The position numbers were made by a program, and so were the translations under genes. DNA of 64,000 bases. It comes from Oehlia diaphana (lineage: Eukaryota; Glomeromycota; Glomeromycetes; Glomerales; Glomeraceae). The notes beneath the pieces are model-generated. The model made no database searches, was not told where the DNA came from, and worked only from the letters and a program-made list of their open reading frames with translations. This document shows positions 35,239 to 46,654 of this stretch, one piece after another. Location: NCBI GenBank assembly GCA_003833135.1, contig QZLH01000209.1, positions 1-64,000 of the forward strand. The letters run 5' to 3'. The first letter of the stretch is position 1; each line of letters starts with the position of its first letter.

Positions 35239-36099
35239 GTAGGCGATCAAAAGTATACGGACACTTTTCAAAATGAAAAAATTTATATACATAATAATAA
35301 AATTAAAATAAAATTAAATTAAATATATTCATTATGTCTTTATTTATTAAACTTTATTAAACTAGATAAAAATTTTTTGATAAATTTCATTTTCATTTGT
35401 TTCATTTGTTACAGTAAGTGCCTTATGTAATTGACCGACATACCAGAGAAATATATTTTTATGCATTTTTTTTAATATACTTGTCAAGTATTTTATCAAG
35501 AAATTTAATATAACATGCAAACATAATGTAAATAATAAAATTTTGCATAAGTTTATTAGCTCAATGTAAGGTTATCAAGTAAAATTTTACATGAGTTTAC
35601 AGAATTTGCAAAATTCATATAAATTTAAGATTTATTAAGAATATTTCAGTATCTAGTGATTGAATTTTTATGATCTTAGATTTATTAGATCCGCCTCATC
35701 GAATGATAATAAAATAACAATTGTAAAATCAATATTTGGCACACAATTATATTTTAATTATACTATAATATATTTTGATTCAATGATCAGATTTTCGCGA
35801 TGTTTAGCTCATTAGATTCGTCTCATCAAGACGATTCAAATGATACTAAAATCATATTGATTAGAACGATATTGATTAAGTTACATTATTTTCAAATTTT
35901 GTGAACCGCATAATAAAATTAAATAATTTATGGCATAGATAGTTTCATATTTCTAAAAAATCCTGAAAAATATAAAGCATAAAAATTTGTTTATTATGAT
36001 TACAAATTTAGATTATAAATTATTTATATCACATTAATACATAATTTTTTTGCATAATTTGGTAAAACAAAGTGTCCTTATACTTTTGATCACCTACTG
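35239..36099. mobile_element. Tc1/mariner-type non-autonomous element in the 3' flank of copy B
   Basis: Terminal inverted repeats of about 30 bp (left gtaggcgatcaaaagtata then cggacacttt; right aaagtgtcc then tatacttttgatcaccta) bound an 861-bp non-coding unit flanked by TA. The homologous 3' flank of copy D runs uninterrupted from acttct to gggtgaaaacaat at about 40240-40275, showing the pre-insertion state. The interior contains the core motif cattagattcgtctcatcaa. Confidence 0.8.
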
Positions 36100-36820
36100 T
36101 ATTTTTCGCGCGAAAACAATACTTTCTTAATTCTTAGTTTCTTTTAATTTCAATATTTAGAAATCATTTTAATATGTTTGTTAAGTATAATAATTTAATA
36201 GGTTTAACTAAATGAAACTTTGCGATTCAACTATTACAATTAAGAAAAAAAAATTGTGATAATTACACCGGTGGGGTACCTAGTTAAATAGAGAAATTAC
36301 TTTCAGTGTTTGTATTGATGTAATTAGTTACACTTTGCTTTTAAAATTAAATAAAATAAGAAAGATTGATATTTGTATTGCGAAACTATGTAACTGATAA
36401 AGTAATAAATACTAAATTTTAAATATCAACACTGATTTGCAATCAATACACACGAATTTAATGAAGAGAAAAGTAAAGAAGTCTACCATTACTATTTTCT
36501 GTCGCATCGGAACAAATGAATCTATTTTTCAATATTCTTTCGTTTAAAATATATAGTTGCGATAAGCCGATAAGGTAAGAAAGTTTAAGAACCTATTATT
36601 AAATGTATTGTAATATTAAAATCTTGTGGAACAAAGATTTGAGCAATCAGCCAATCACGCAGTATTAATCACGTGATTATCGATTTTTCCATTAATCGGA
36701 CAACAGCTGCATATGAATTTGTTTGTTACAAACCAAAACCATAAATAGGAAGCTTTTGGTTTTAGTAGAATATTTTTGATGCAAACCGGTTAAAAGTTTA
36801 TCAACCATTTTATAAAAAAT
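36100..36820. other. 5' flank of copy C
   Basis: AT-rich DNA with a partial promoter cassette: tcgcatcggaacaaatgaat near 36503 and cataaatagga at about 36740, lacking the first T of the TATA motif. No other gene. Confidence 0.4.
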
Positions 36821-37800
36821 ATGGATATTCGTGCAGTAGTTGCAATAGGCAAATAACCTTTTACTAATATATAAAATTGTAAAAATACTTACAATAAACT
36901 AATTATTTTTTTACAAACAGATTTTGGTACTACATTTTCGGTAAAAATAATCATAATACATAGTTAATAAAATTAATTTTATTAATTTTAGTAATAATTA
37001 ATTTTATTGCAAAACAATCAATTATTCGGTTTCGCATATGCTTATCGATCAAGTCCCAAAATTATTACGAATGATTCTTGGCCTCAACAGATTGGTCCAT
37101 TGAAAACTAATACAGTTCTTCAATATGATTCCAATTATCAAAATGTTATTAAATGGGGAAATCCTGCCTTGGCACAAAGACAATCTCGTAGAAGTAAAGA
37201 TTCATCATGACATCATCTTCAAAAACTGTGGAACTTATTAAACTTTATTTAGGAAATATTCCACAAAATGAAAAACCTCCACTTCCTAGTCAATTAAGTT
37301 ATGAAAAAGCAATAAGTGATTATTTACGCGAGTTAGGTAAAACAAATAAACAAATTAAACTTACATAATATGATAAACCATTTATCATTATGTACAGTAC
37401 TGTAGGAAAGGTATGTACATTAATTTTTTTTTTTAAAAAAAAAAAAATTCGGTATTTATAATTTATTTTAATAGTTGATTAAGGAAACTATTCTACTCGA
37501 TGGCATATAATACTGCGCCTCATAATTAATTGATTTACTATAAGGTTGGTTGCCGTAAGTAACGATTATTATATATCGAATTACAACCTTTAGCGGTTGT
37601 AATATTATAAACGTAAGTTGTAAATTGGCTGTAAATACTACACTATTGTGATTAGCTAAAAGATGGTAATTTTGATTTACAACCATTATATTTACTTGAC
37701 TTTTGGACTTATAACTATTTACGGAGACCAACACTAATTTACTATGTATACTACGGCATTACACCATAGACTTCCAAATGTTCATCTTGGATGTTGATTC
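36821..37800 (+). pseudogene. Hsp70-like copy C, truncated relic
   Basis: Exon 1 (36821-36848) is followed by a GC rather than GT donor. Exon 2 (36921-36940) is intact. The exon 3 acceptor AG has become CG (attattcgGTTTC), an insertion with an in-frame TGA follows GATTCATCA near 37200, and the 5-nt exon is at 37406-37410. Exon 5 stops after about 35 bp, at 37504. A scrap of the 3' coding region (cttccaaatgttcatcttgg) survives near 37768. The intervening 37505-37750 is unrelated and contains an inverted pair around acaacctttagcggttgt. Exons 6 and most of 7 are gone. Confidence 0.88.
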
Positions 37801-37950
37801 TTCGTCAATTTAAATAAAAAAGAATTTATGATAGTAGTTGTGAATTAGATGTTAAACATTCATGTAGAAATTTTACTTGTCGCACGAAAATAAAATATGG
37901 AGCAAATTCGAATTTTTGTCTATCATTACTATTTTCTTACATCGGGATAA

Positions 37951-37985
37951 ATAAACCTTTTCTCCGGAGAAATGTATTATAAATA
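37951..37985 (+). promoter_or_regulatory. Promoter cassette of Hsp70 copy D
   Basis: ttttctccggagaaatg is followed by TATAAATA at 37978-37985, 66 bp before the ATG. Confidence 0.55.
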
Positions 37986-38050
37986 GGAATATTTTTGATG
38001 TAACAGGTTCGTTAACAAACCGTAATAACTTTTTTTTCTTTTGAAAAAAA

Positions 38051-40212
38051 ATGGATATTCGTGCAGTAGTTGCAATAGGTAAGAAAATTATAAATAGCCT
38101 TTATTAAAAATACAAAATTGTAAAATCCTAACAATAAATTAACCCTTTGTTTTTACAAATAGATTTTGGCACCACGTTTTCGGTAAGTTAATCATAATAA
38201 TCTGATTTAATTTTATAAATAATTAATTTTTATTGCGAAAATAATAATAATTTGTCAGGGATTCGCATATGCCAATCGAGTAGATCCTGAAATTATTACT
38301 AATGATGTTTGGCCTCAACAAATTGGTGCATTGAAAACTAATACAGTTCTTCAATATGATTCAGATTATCAAAATGTCATTAAATGGGGAAATCCTGCTT
38401 TAGCCCAAAGACAATCTCGTAAAAATAAAGATTTATCAACTTCAAAATCTGTAGAACTTTTTAAACTTCATTTAGGAAATATTTCACAAAATGAAAAACC
38501 TCCACTTCCTCGTCAATTAAGCCATGAAAAAGCAATAGGCGATTATTTACGCGAATTAGGTAAAACAAATTAAATTTATAAATTATATAATTAAAATTGC
38601 AATTTTTAATTCTTACTTAGTAGGATAAATCTATTATATCTATTATTTATTATGTAGGAAAGGTACATAAATTGAATTTTTTTTTTTGTTAAAAAAAAAT
38701 AAATAAAATAAAATAAAAAATACAGAATAGTTAGGTATTTTTAATTTTATTTTAAATAGTTGATTAAAGAAACTATCTCTACTCGATGGCATGGGATAAT
38801 ATTCCTTAAACATGTTCTTCTTGTCATAAGTATTCCGGCAGAGTTCGATGATCGTGCAAAAGATACCATGAGACAATGTCTTTATAATGCTGGATTGATA
38901 GATAGTAAAGAATCCAATAAAGTTGAATTTACAACTGAACGTAAGTTAAGGATAAAATTCTTTTTTTTTTAAAGAGGGTTCACACCATTTTTATCTAATA
39001 AATAGTACTTTAACACTTAGCTGAAGCTGCTGCAATTTATTGCATGCGAAACCTTAAAGGAATGAATGAAATAATCCCAATTGATGGTTAGTACTTTAAC
39101 ATTTAATGTGAAAGAAAGATAGTACTTTTATTGATATAGTCTATTTATACTTAGCGTCATTTATGGTAATTGATTGTGGAGGTGGAACTGTAGATCTTAC
39201 AACTCGTAGATTATTACAAAACAATAAACTTAGTGAAATCACTGAAAGAACTGGAGATTTTTGTGGTGGATCTTATGTCGACCGAGAATTTCTTAAATTT
39301 CTTTGTCGTAAAATTAGTGAATCGACTATAAATTTGCTTAGAGAAAATAATTATGGTCAATTGCAATACATGATACAACAATTCTGTCAAAAATCGAAAT
39401 TTCATTTTACTGGAGATAGAAATGATTTTAATTCTTTTGAATTTGATATTGAAGACGTTTGTCCCGTTTTAAAACAATATTGCAAAGATGAAATTAAAGA
39501 AAAGATGGAAGATAATGATTGGATTATTGACATAAAATTTGAAGATTTAAAATCTATGTTTGACCCGGTTGTTGGAATGATTATTAGATTAATTCGTGAA
39601 CAACTTAAATCTAGTAAGGATAAATGTTCTGCTATATTCCTTGTTGGAGGATTTAGTGAATCAAAATATTTACAAATGAGAGTTAAAGAAGAATTCGGAA
39701 AATTAGTTCCAGCAATTATTGTGCCAAAACAACCTATCGCAGCTATTGTTCGTGGAGCTTGTGACTATGGACTTAAAATGAGTACAATATCGGATCGTAC
39801 TTTGAAATATACTTACGGAGTTGGAATAGTTAGAGATCGGAAAGAAGGGGATCCAATAAGTCAAAAGGTACCTTATCTTCTCAATCACACTTTTGCATTT
39901 GAAAGATTAGTTATACGTGGTACAAGAGTAGGAGTTGACCAAGAATTTTCCGATACTTATACACCTCCTAAAGCAGATGTCACTTCTCTATCATTTAAAA
40001 TATACAAAACAACTGAATTAAGTGCTGAATTTTGTAATGAACCTGGTATGAAATTACATGGTACATTAAATATAGACTTACCAGATGTTCATCTTGGATT
40101 AAATCGTGAAGTTGAATTTTCGCTAATTTTTGGAAAATTGGAACTTGTTGCTAAAGCAAAAAATTTACAGAATGGAAAAATCTATGACACTAGTTTTGAT
40201 TTAGATTTATAA
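38051..40212 (+). CDS. Hsp70-like ATPase, HSPA12-like (copy D), intact
   Basis: Exons 38051-38078, 38163-38182, 38259-38559, 38658-38662, 38760-38940, 39021-39086 and 39155-40212 give 552 aa. DFGTTFS, DCGGGTVDLTT and LVGGFSESKYLQ mark the nucleotide-binding fold, and RQPIAAIVRG-like KQPIAAIVRGACDYGL follows. Exon 4 is the 5-nt GAAAG. The region after KYTYG (VGIVRDRKEGDPISQ and on) differs strongly from copies B and E and is closest to copy I. The C-terminal domain ends FSLIFGKLELVAKAKN then FDLDL. A hAT transposon relic begins about 500 bp downstream. Confidence 0.9.
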
Positions 40213-40724
40213 TTTGTTGTAATAAAGATTATGTTTACGTTTACTTCTATTTATTTTTTCTTCGGGTGAAAACAATATCTCAATATACATTTGCTTTCCC
40301 ATTTTCAAAATTAGAATAGTTGTTATAAAGATCATCTACAAAAAAATTCATTTAATATACAGTACAACACAACGTTAATCTAAACTTTACGATGCTCCCC
40401 TTTTTCTTACCCTTTTTCTTTAAAAAAAAGGAAATAAAAATAACTAAAAAACGGAGTAAGTTAAAGATAAAACATAAAAATATATATTTGTACCGTGCGC
40501 GTCTTTTTCCTTATTCTGTTTTATAATTTAGGAGATTAAATAAAACTTTTTTTAATCTTTATATGTATGGAAGGATAATCCTAAGATTGCCACAAATATT
40601 ATATAATAATTAACGTGTAAAAATACCATAAATGATTAACAAGACTTCCACTTTAATCTTGTTTATAGAAAGAACAAAGAAAGAGAAAAATTGAAATTCA
40701 TTATAAAATATATTGCTTCCAAAT
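40213..40724. other. 3' flank of copy D and spacer to the hAT relic
   Basis: The proximal part is homologous to the 3' flank of copy B before and after its Tc1-like insertion. Nothing else is supported. Confidence 0.4.
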
Positions 40725-42574
40725 ATGTCAATTGAAAGAACTTCAAAAAAACATTCACGGTCTGAAGATGATAACCATATTGAATTTATTGATATTATTG
40801 ATATAGAAAAACTCACACCCGATGATGCCAATAATGGAACCTTAAATGAACATATGAAAAATGCATTTGACGAACTTCTTAATAATAAAGAAGAATCTGA
40901 TTCATTGAAAAGCAAAGGAAGTTTAAAACTCTGCAGCTGGATATATACAGTAAGTGGGGTGAACGGATAAATCATCCAACAGACTCAAAAAAATTTATAT
41001 TTGTGTGTAATCAAAAATTAGATAATGGTGAAAATTGTACTACAAGAATTGAAACATTGGGTTCAACTGGTAATATTATCAGTCATCTTGGACGAAAACA
41101 TAAAATTTATGAACATTCTATAGCTACAACATACATGCCATCTCATTACATCTAATTTTGAAATGAAGGAAATAACTTTAGCAATTTGATATATTCCATA
41201 CCCACATACAGGGGATAATATTCAAAAATTATTAGAGAAAGTAATTTCTGAGTGGATTTTGCAAAATAAAGTTTTTTTTGTACCACTGATAATGCATCCA
41301 ACATGAAGAAATACTTTAGTCAAATCTCTCAGATCCAGAGATTATCATACACTGCACATACTGTACCATTCAATTGGTTGTTGGAAAAGGACTTCTTGCT
41401 GCTGAAATTTTAATTGCATGTGCAAAAAGGTTGATTAACTTTTTTACTTCACCAAAACAAAATGAGCGCCTTCTTGATGCACAAAAAAAAATTCTGATGA
41501 TGTAGAAGAAGAAAGTAATTTGCATACAGTTTTTTACAGAGCAATTACAGATGTTGAAACCATTGGTCAAGTACATATACAGCATAGGAAAGGACAATCT
41601 TAAAACCTTATATTGATATTGTTATTTCATCATTAAATGTAAGTAAAGATCCAAACTCAAAAGAAGATGTAAAAAGATTAATGAAAATTAATCTCACTAA
41701 TGATGAATGGGAAATCATTAGAGATTTGCTTGAAGTTCTAGGACCTTTTGCTGAATTAACAGAAAAGTTAGAAGGTATAAAATATGCAACAATGAGTTAT
41801 ATGTATCCAGGTATTGCTAAACTTAAAAAACGTTTTCATCCAACAACAGAATTTAACAATAATTTGGATTTAGAAACAAATAATCATGCATTTAAAGAAC
41901 ATCAATTTGAAGAAGCTGATGAAGATGATGAATCTGGAGCTAGGCAAAAAATTAAAATCAATACTCCTGTTAATATCACAGGTCTTTTAGATAATATTAA
42001 AGCAAATCTTTATAAGGTACTTGAAAAATATTATGAAGTAATTGAGAAGAAAGCATTGATTTCATCATAACTAGATTTATGCCAAAAAAAACTGAAATTT
42101 GCAGATAATGATCAAAAGGAAATAGCAAGAACTAGTCTTAATGAAGTTTATGAATTAGCAAAAAATGATGCTAATATTTAACAGGAATCATGTAGGCCAA
42201 AACCAAAAAAAAGGAAAATATTAAAGGTGTGTATTTATAAAAAGAGCTTATTTTTAGATGATGATGAACTTCATGATGCTCAAATTGATGACAATGAAGT
42301 TGAAAGATATTTAGTAATGACGCAAATTCAAAATGATCAAGACCCTTTGAAGTGGTGGGATGTAAATAAAGGACAATTTCTAGTTTTGGCTTAATTAGCA
42401 TGCAAATATTTGTGTATTCAAGTATCATCAGGAGCAAGTGAAAGAATTTTTAGTAATGCTGGATTGATAATGTCTGCTAAAAGAACGAGAATGAAGGAGA
42501 ATTTATTTGAAGCTTTAATTTTTCTAAAAAGAAATTGTGATTTAGTAGGTGGAATTTTCAATAATAATAGTTAA
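40725..42574 (+). pseudogene. Decayed hAT-family transposase (BED zinc finger ... hAT dimerisation domain)
   Basis: An N-terminal frame (MSIERTSKKHSRSEDD) leads, after a frameshift near 40940, into a BED-like finger: FVCNQKLDNGENCTTRI and HLGRKHKI. A stop follows at about 41155. The middle frame 41681-42070 has the hAT core sequence EWEIIRDLLEVLGPFAELTE. A 3' part contains DPLKWWDVNKGQF and the C-terminal dimerisation signature SSGASERIFSNAGLIMSAKR. Several stops and frameshifts separate these parts, so it cannot make a transposase. Terminal inverted repeats were not found by eye. Confidence 0.85.
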
Positions 42575-42723
42575 TATGTAATAACATTTGTAGTGTCTTA
42601 ATAAGTGATATACGTACAGTATAATTGTTATAATAAATATGAGTTTTGCGGATTATCATAATAAAAAAATGAATTAATTCATTTTATTAATGCAAATGTG
42701 TTTATAATGTAAATGTCTTTTAT

Positions 42724-43245
42724 TACATCAGGAAATTTTTTTAGGTGTAATTTAGTGTAATATTTTGGAGGTGATGTAAAATTTTGAAATATTACACTAA
42801 AAACATAATATTACAGAAGTTTACACTTTTAAATTTAAATAATTATAGTAATTTTATAACATCTCGCTATCTACTGATCCAATCAAGACGATCTATAGCT
42901 CAAATCAGCTCATCAAGATGAATTGAATAGTAGTAAAATCGCATCTCTGCATTCGATAGATGACTTTCTATTAATATAAAACTTTATTGCATACTATAAA
43001 GTATTCTATCAAATGTAAAGATGTAATTTTACTACCATTCGATTCGTCTTGCTGAGCTGATTCCAATGAGCTATAGATTGTCTTAATTGGATCAGTAGAT
43101 AGCGAGATATTATTAAATTACTATAATTATTCAAATTTAAGAGTGTAAACTTCTGTAATATTACGTTTTTAGTGTAATATTTTGAAATTTTACACCACCT
43201 CCAAAATATTACACTAAATTACGCCTAAAAAAATTTTCTGATGTA
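42724..43245. mobile_element. 522-bp palindromic element
   Basis: The left half (tacatcaggaaatttttt, aggtgtaatttagtgtaata) is the inverse of the right half (tattacactaaattacgcct, aaaattttctgatgta). The symmetry continues to a centre near 42985. The arms include the shared motif ccattcgattcgtcttgctg. TA lies at the ends. No ORF. Confidence 0.8.
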
Positions 43246-43309
43246 GTATGAATAAATAATAAATATAACATAACTGTAAATTGTATTTTATAATATGGGT
43301 AAGATCATA

Positions 43310-43445
43310 TATATTATCCTAGGATAATCCAGATTATACTAGGATAATTTATCCAGATAACCAGATTAACTCTATCCTATTTTATAGGATATCTGGATCT
43401 TAAAATTTCTAAACAGGTTATTCAGATTATCCATAGGATAACCTA
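43310..43445. repeat. GGATAATC-type short repeat cluster
   Basis: Multiple direct and inverted occurrences of ggataatccagatta and ggataacc lie within about 135 bp. Function unknown. Confidence 0.6.
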
Positions 43446-43536
43446 TTAGGAAACTCTAGTTACTGATAAAGTAAAATAGAAAGTACTTCTTATCAATTCA
43501 ATATTTCAATCATTTCAGTATTTTTTCATTTGTAAA

Positions 43537-43572
43537 AATGGATATTCAATAGTAGTTGCAATAAAGTAAGAG
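43537..43572 (+). pseudogene. Hsp70 exon 1 fragment
   Basis: The string atggatattc, then a small deletion, then agtagttgcaataaagtaag is a damaged copy of the array's exon 1 and donor site. Nothing downstream continues the gene; unrelated repeats follow. Confidence 0.7.
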
Positions 43573-43599
43573 AATTTATTTTATTTATTTATTTTATTT

Positions 43600-44720
43600 T
43601 ATTTCAAAAAGCGTGGTTACCACGGCCATTAAACAGCTAATAAGACTAGACTACGCTATCCTATTAGAAATTAAAGTAAGAGATTTATTTTATTTTATTT
43701 ATTTTATTTTATTTCAGAGAGGAATAACCAATGAATAAACATAATAGGAGTTAACAACTACAAGTATTAAAGTAAGAAAAACAAAGGTGAATGGTTTTTT
43801 CTTAAGAAATTGAAATCATTACGTGACTACAGAAATTTTTATTATGGTAAATTTTATGATAATGATGACTACTTGAGTAAAAGTTAAAAAAAGGCAAATA
43901 CATATCTATAATATCTATATCAAATTCTCTATTAATTTTTAAAAAATTTTTAAAAATCTTACTGGGAACTCATTTTTGTTTATATATACTAAAAATAAAT
44001 TAAAATTGAATTGATATTATCAAAATAGGAAACTCGTCAAATTCTTTAAAACTTTTTATATTTTGACCAATCAGGTCACTCATCAGTTTATCAATTGAGG
44101 TGTAAACTTCATAATTGAATTTTTTGCACATTTTATAATTAGGCCGCTCCAACAAATAGTTTCGTTGGCACAAGAAAATTTATTTTATTTGATTTCAGGG
44201 GGGAGTAACCAACGAACAAACATAATAGGAGTTAACAACTACAAGTAGCGAAAAACTAATCTATTAGGGGTACTGTGGTTATTAATCCCGTGAACAGGAC
44301 CTCACCCTCCAGGTGGAACTACTATAACAGTAAAACTATGCTACTGATAAAGATGATATGTCACAAGAAAATTAGAGAGGTAATAAAATTTTAAACACAA
44401 AAAATTTTAATCATGTGACTAATAAAACTAATAAGGCTAATTGACCAATAATATTTAATACAAAGTGTTTGTTTAAATCCAATTTTTTGGCAAAAATGGG
44501 GGAGATTGATGTTAAACGAAACTATTTATTGGAATGGCTTTAATAGTTAACGTAGGATTTCTTTATTAACTAGGAAAATGGATACCGTTGAGAGTCCATC
44601 GCTTAAACGCTTAATAGTAACAATAATTTACAAAAATGTGACAAAGTGTTGTGTTACAATGTGTTGCTAAATATAAAGTGTTACAAAAAATGTGATACAA
44701 AACATAAAAGGAAATAAGCA
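43600..44720. other. Repeat-rich spacer
   Basis: Contains two direct copies of a block with caaacataataggagttaa-like sequence (about 43717-43780 and 44199-44250) and a segment (about 43840-44130) duplicated at 50290-50530. No gene is supported. Confidence 0.5.
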
Positions 44721-44723
44721 GGA

Positions 44724-46300
44724 GCTAAAGTACATCTGAAATGTGTGTCAGGTTGACGGTGCAGTGTGGCGTAGTAATTTCAAAAAAAATTAAGTATAAG
44801 TTTTTCTTTTTAATGTAATGCTTTCAAATTTACACATTAGATATATTTCATCTGTTTTACAAAATTCACTTATAAATGAAAGGAGGTTTTGGAAGTAGAT
44901 TTTGACTTTAGTATATAACAACTGATTTTATCGTCTTTGCCGATCATTTCCAAAATTGGAGGTCGTCTAAAGTGGGGGCAAATCATGTGATTCAGTGTAA
45001 TTTTAATTAGATTAATTTTTTATAAAGAAAGATTAATAGAAACTTTAAAATCATAATATAAGCGTATTTNNNNNNNNNNNNNNNNNNNNNNNNNNNNNNN
45101 NNNNNNNNNNNNNNNNNNNNNNNNNNNNNNNNNNNNNNNNNNNNNNNNNNNNNNNNNNNNNNNNNNNNNNNNNNNNNNNNNNNNNNNNNNNNNNNNNNNN
45201 NNNNNNNNNNNNNNNNNNNNNNNNNNNNNNNNNNNNNNNNNNNNNNNNNNNNNNNNNNNNNNNNNNNNNNNNNNNNNNNNNNNNNNNNNNNNNNNNNNNN
45301 NNNNNNNNNNNNNNNNNNNNNNNNNNNNNNNNNNNNNNNNNNNNNNNNNNNNNNNNNNNNNNNNNNNNNNNNNNNNNNNNNNNNNNNNNNNNNNNNNNNN
45401 NNNNNNNNNNNNNNNNNNNNNNNNNNNNNNNNNNNNNNNNNNNNNNNNNNNNNNNNNNNNNNNNNNNNNNNNNNNNNNNNNNNNNNNNNNNNNNNNNNNN
45501 NNNNNNNNNNNNNNNNNNNNNNNNNNNNNNNNNNNNNNNNNNNNNNNNNNNNNNNNNNNNNNNNNNNNNNNNNNNNNNNNNNNNNNNNNNNNNNNNNNNN
45601 NNNNNNNNNNNNNNNNNNNNNNNNNNNNNNNNNNNNNNNNNNNNNNNNNNNNNNNNNNNNNNNNNNNNNNNNNNNNNNNNNNNNNNNNNNNNNNNNNNNN
45701 NNNNNNNNNNNNNNNNNNNNNNNNNNNNNNNNNNNNNNNNNNNNNNNNNNNNNNNNNNNNNNNNNNNNNNNNNNNNNNNNNNNNNNNNNNNNNNNNNNNN
45801 NNNNNNNNNNNNNNNNNNNNNNNNNNNNNNNNNNNNNNNNNAACGAAACTTTGCCGATCATATCCAAAAATGGATAACAAAATTGAAAAAGTCAAATAAA
45901 TCAAAAACGGCATTCAAAACCCTACTCTGCGCTCTATGTAAACTTGCAGAGCAGGCAAAAATACATTTAGGATGTGTGTTTAGAATGGTTGAATATAAGG
46001 TAAAAAGTTTTATTTTATGAAAACAATTTTTTTCCGAAGTCACGTGATTTGCCCCCGCTTTAGACGACCTCCAAAAATTGGATTTGTCGAAAAAGCAGTT
46101 TTTTGTTAAATAACTCGAAAATGGCCTTCTGAACCATCTGTATATTCTCTAAGTAAATTTGCAGAGCGGACGAAATACATCTAGTGCAGGAATTTAAAGG
46201 TTTATTTTAAATGAAAAAAAATTGCAATTTAATTTTTTTGGAAAAAATCGCTGCGCCACACTGCGCCGTCAACCTGACACACATTTCAGACGTGCGGGGC
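44724..46300. mobile_element. Large inverted-repeat element containing an assembly gap
   Basis: The left arm (ctgaaatgtgtgtcaggttg, acggtgcagtgtggcg, 44736-44771) is the inverse of the right arm (46254-46290). A second inverted pair (ggaggtcgtctaaagtgggg near 44960 and its inverse near 46055) continues inward. Sub-repeats around cttgcagagcaggcaaaa occur at about 45940 and 46160. The centre is 772 N. It is probably one palindromic transposable element whose long hairpin defeated assembly. A transposase could be hidden in the gap. Confidence 0.75.
45070..45841. other. Assembly gap (772 N)
   Basis: Unknown sequence in the middle of the inverted-repeat element. The frames predicted across it are artefacts. 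Confidence 0.99.
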
Positions 46301-46530
46301 TAAATTATAGTGACGTAGGTGGAAGGAAGGAAAAATTCATGGGTTAAACCGGTACTACAAATTTATCTAGTTCCGTACAATAAATAGTCCTTCGCTACGC
46401 TCCGGACAATTACAATTTTACTATAGAAATAAAATATTTGTAATATTATTATTCCAGGAACAAATTAATTTTTCCTTCGAAAAATGCATAATTTGGTGTA
46501 ACATCGAAATGCATCGGGATAAATATACCT

Positions 46531-46586
46531 TTTCTCCGGAAAATGTACTAAAATGGTAGAAACACAAAAATATAGAATTATAAATA
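46531..46586 (+). promoter_or_regulatory. Promoter cassette of Hsp70 copy E
   Basis: ttttctccggaaaatgtact at about 46530-46549, and TATAAATA at 46579-46586, 69 bp before the ATG. Confidence 0.6.
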
Positions 46587-46654
46587 GGGAGCTTTTTGGT
46601 TTTGGTGGATGTAAAAAGATTTATCGACAAACCGCAGTATTCTTTATTGACAAA

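Noticed and set aside
44199..44400. Possible LTR or retrotransposon fragment (block with ggacctcaccctccaggtgg)
   Set aside because: GC-richer and probably repetitive, but no paired terminal repeat, primer-binding site or polymerase frame could be found in the window.
45007..45913. Minus-strand frames spanning the second gap
   Set aside because: Same artefact as the first gap.
46531..46549. Reading the ttctccggaa motif as a canonical heat-shock element
   Set aside because: TTC and GAA are 4 nt apart, not the 2 nt of inverted nTTCnnGAAn units, and no third unit is seen.
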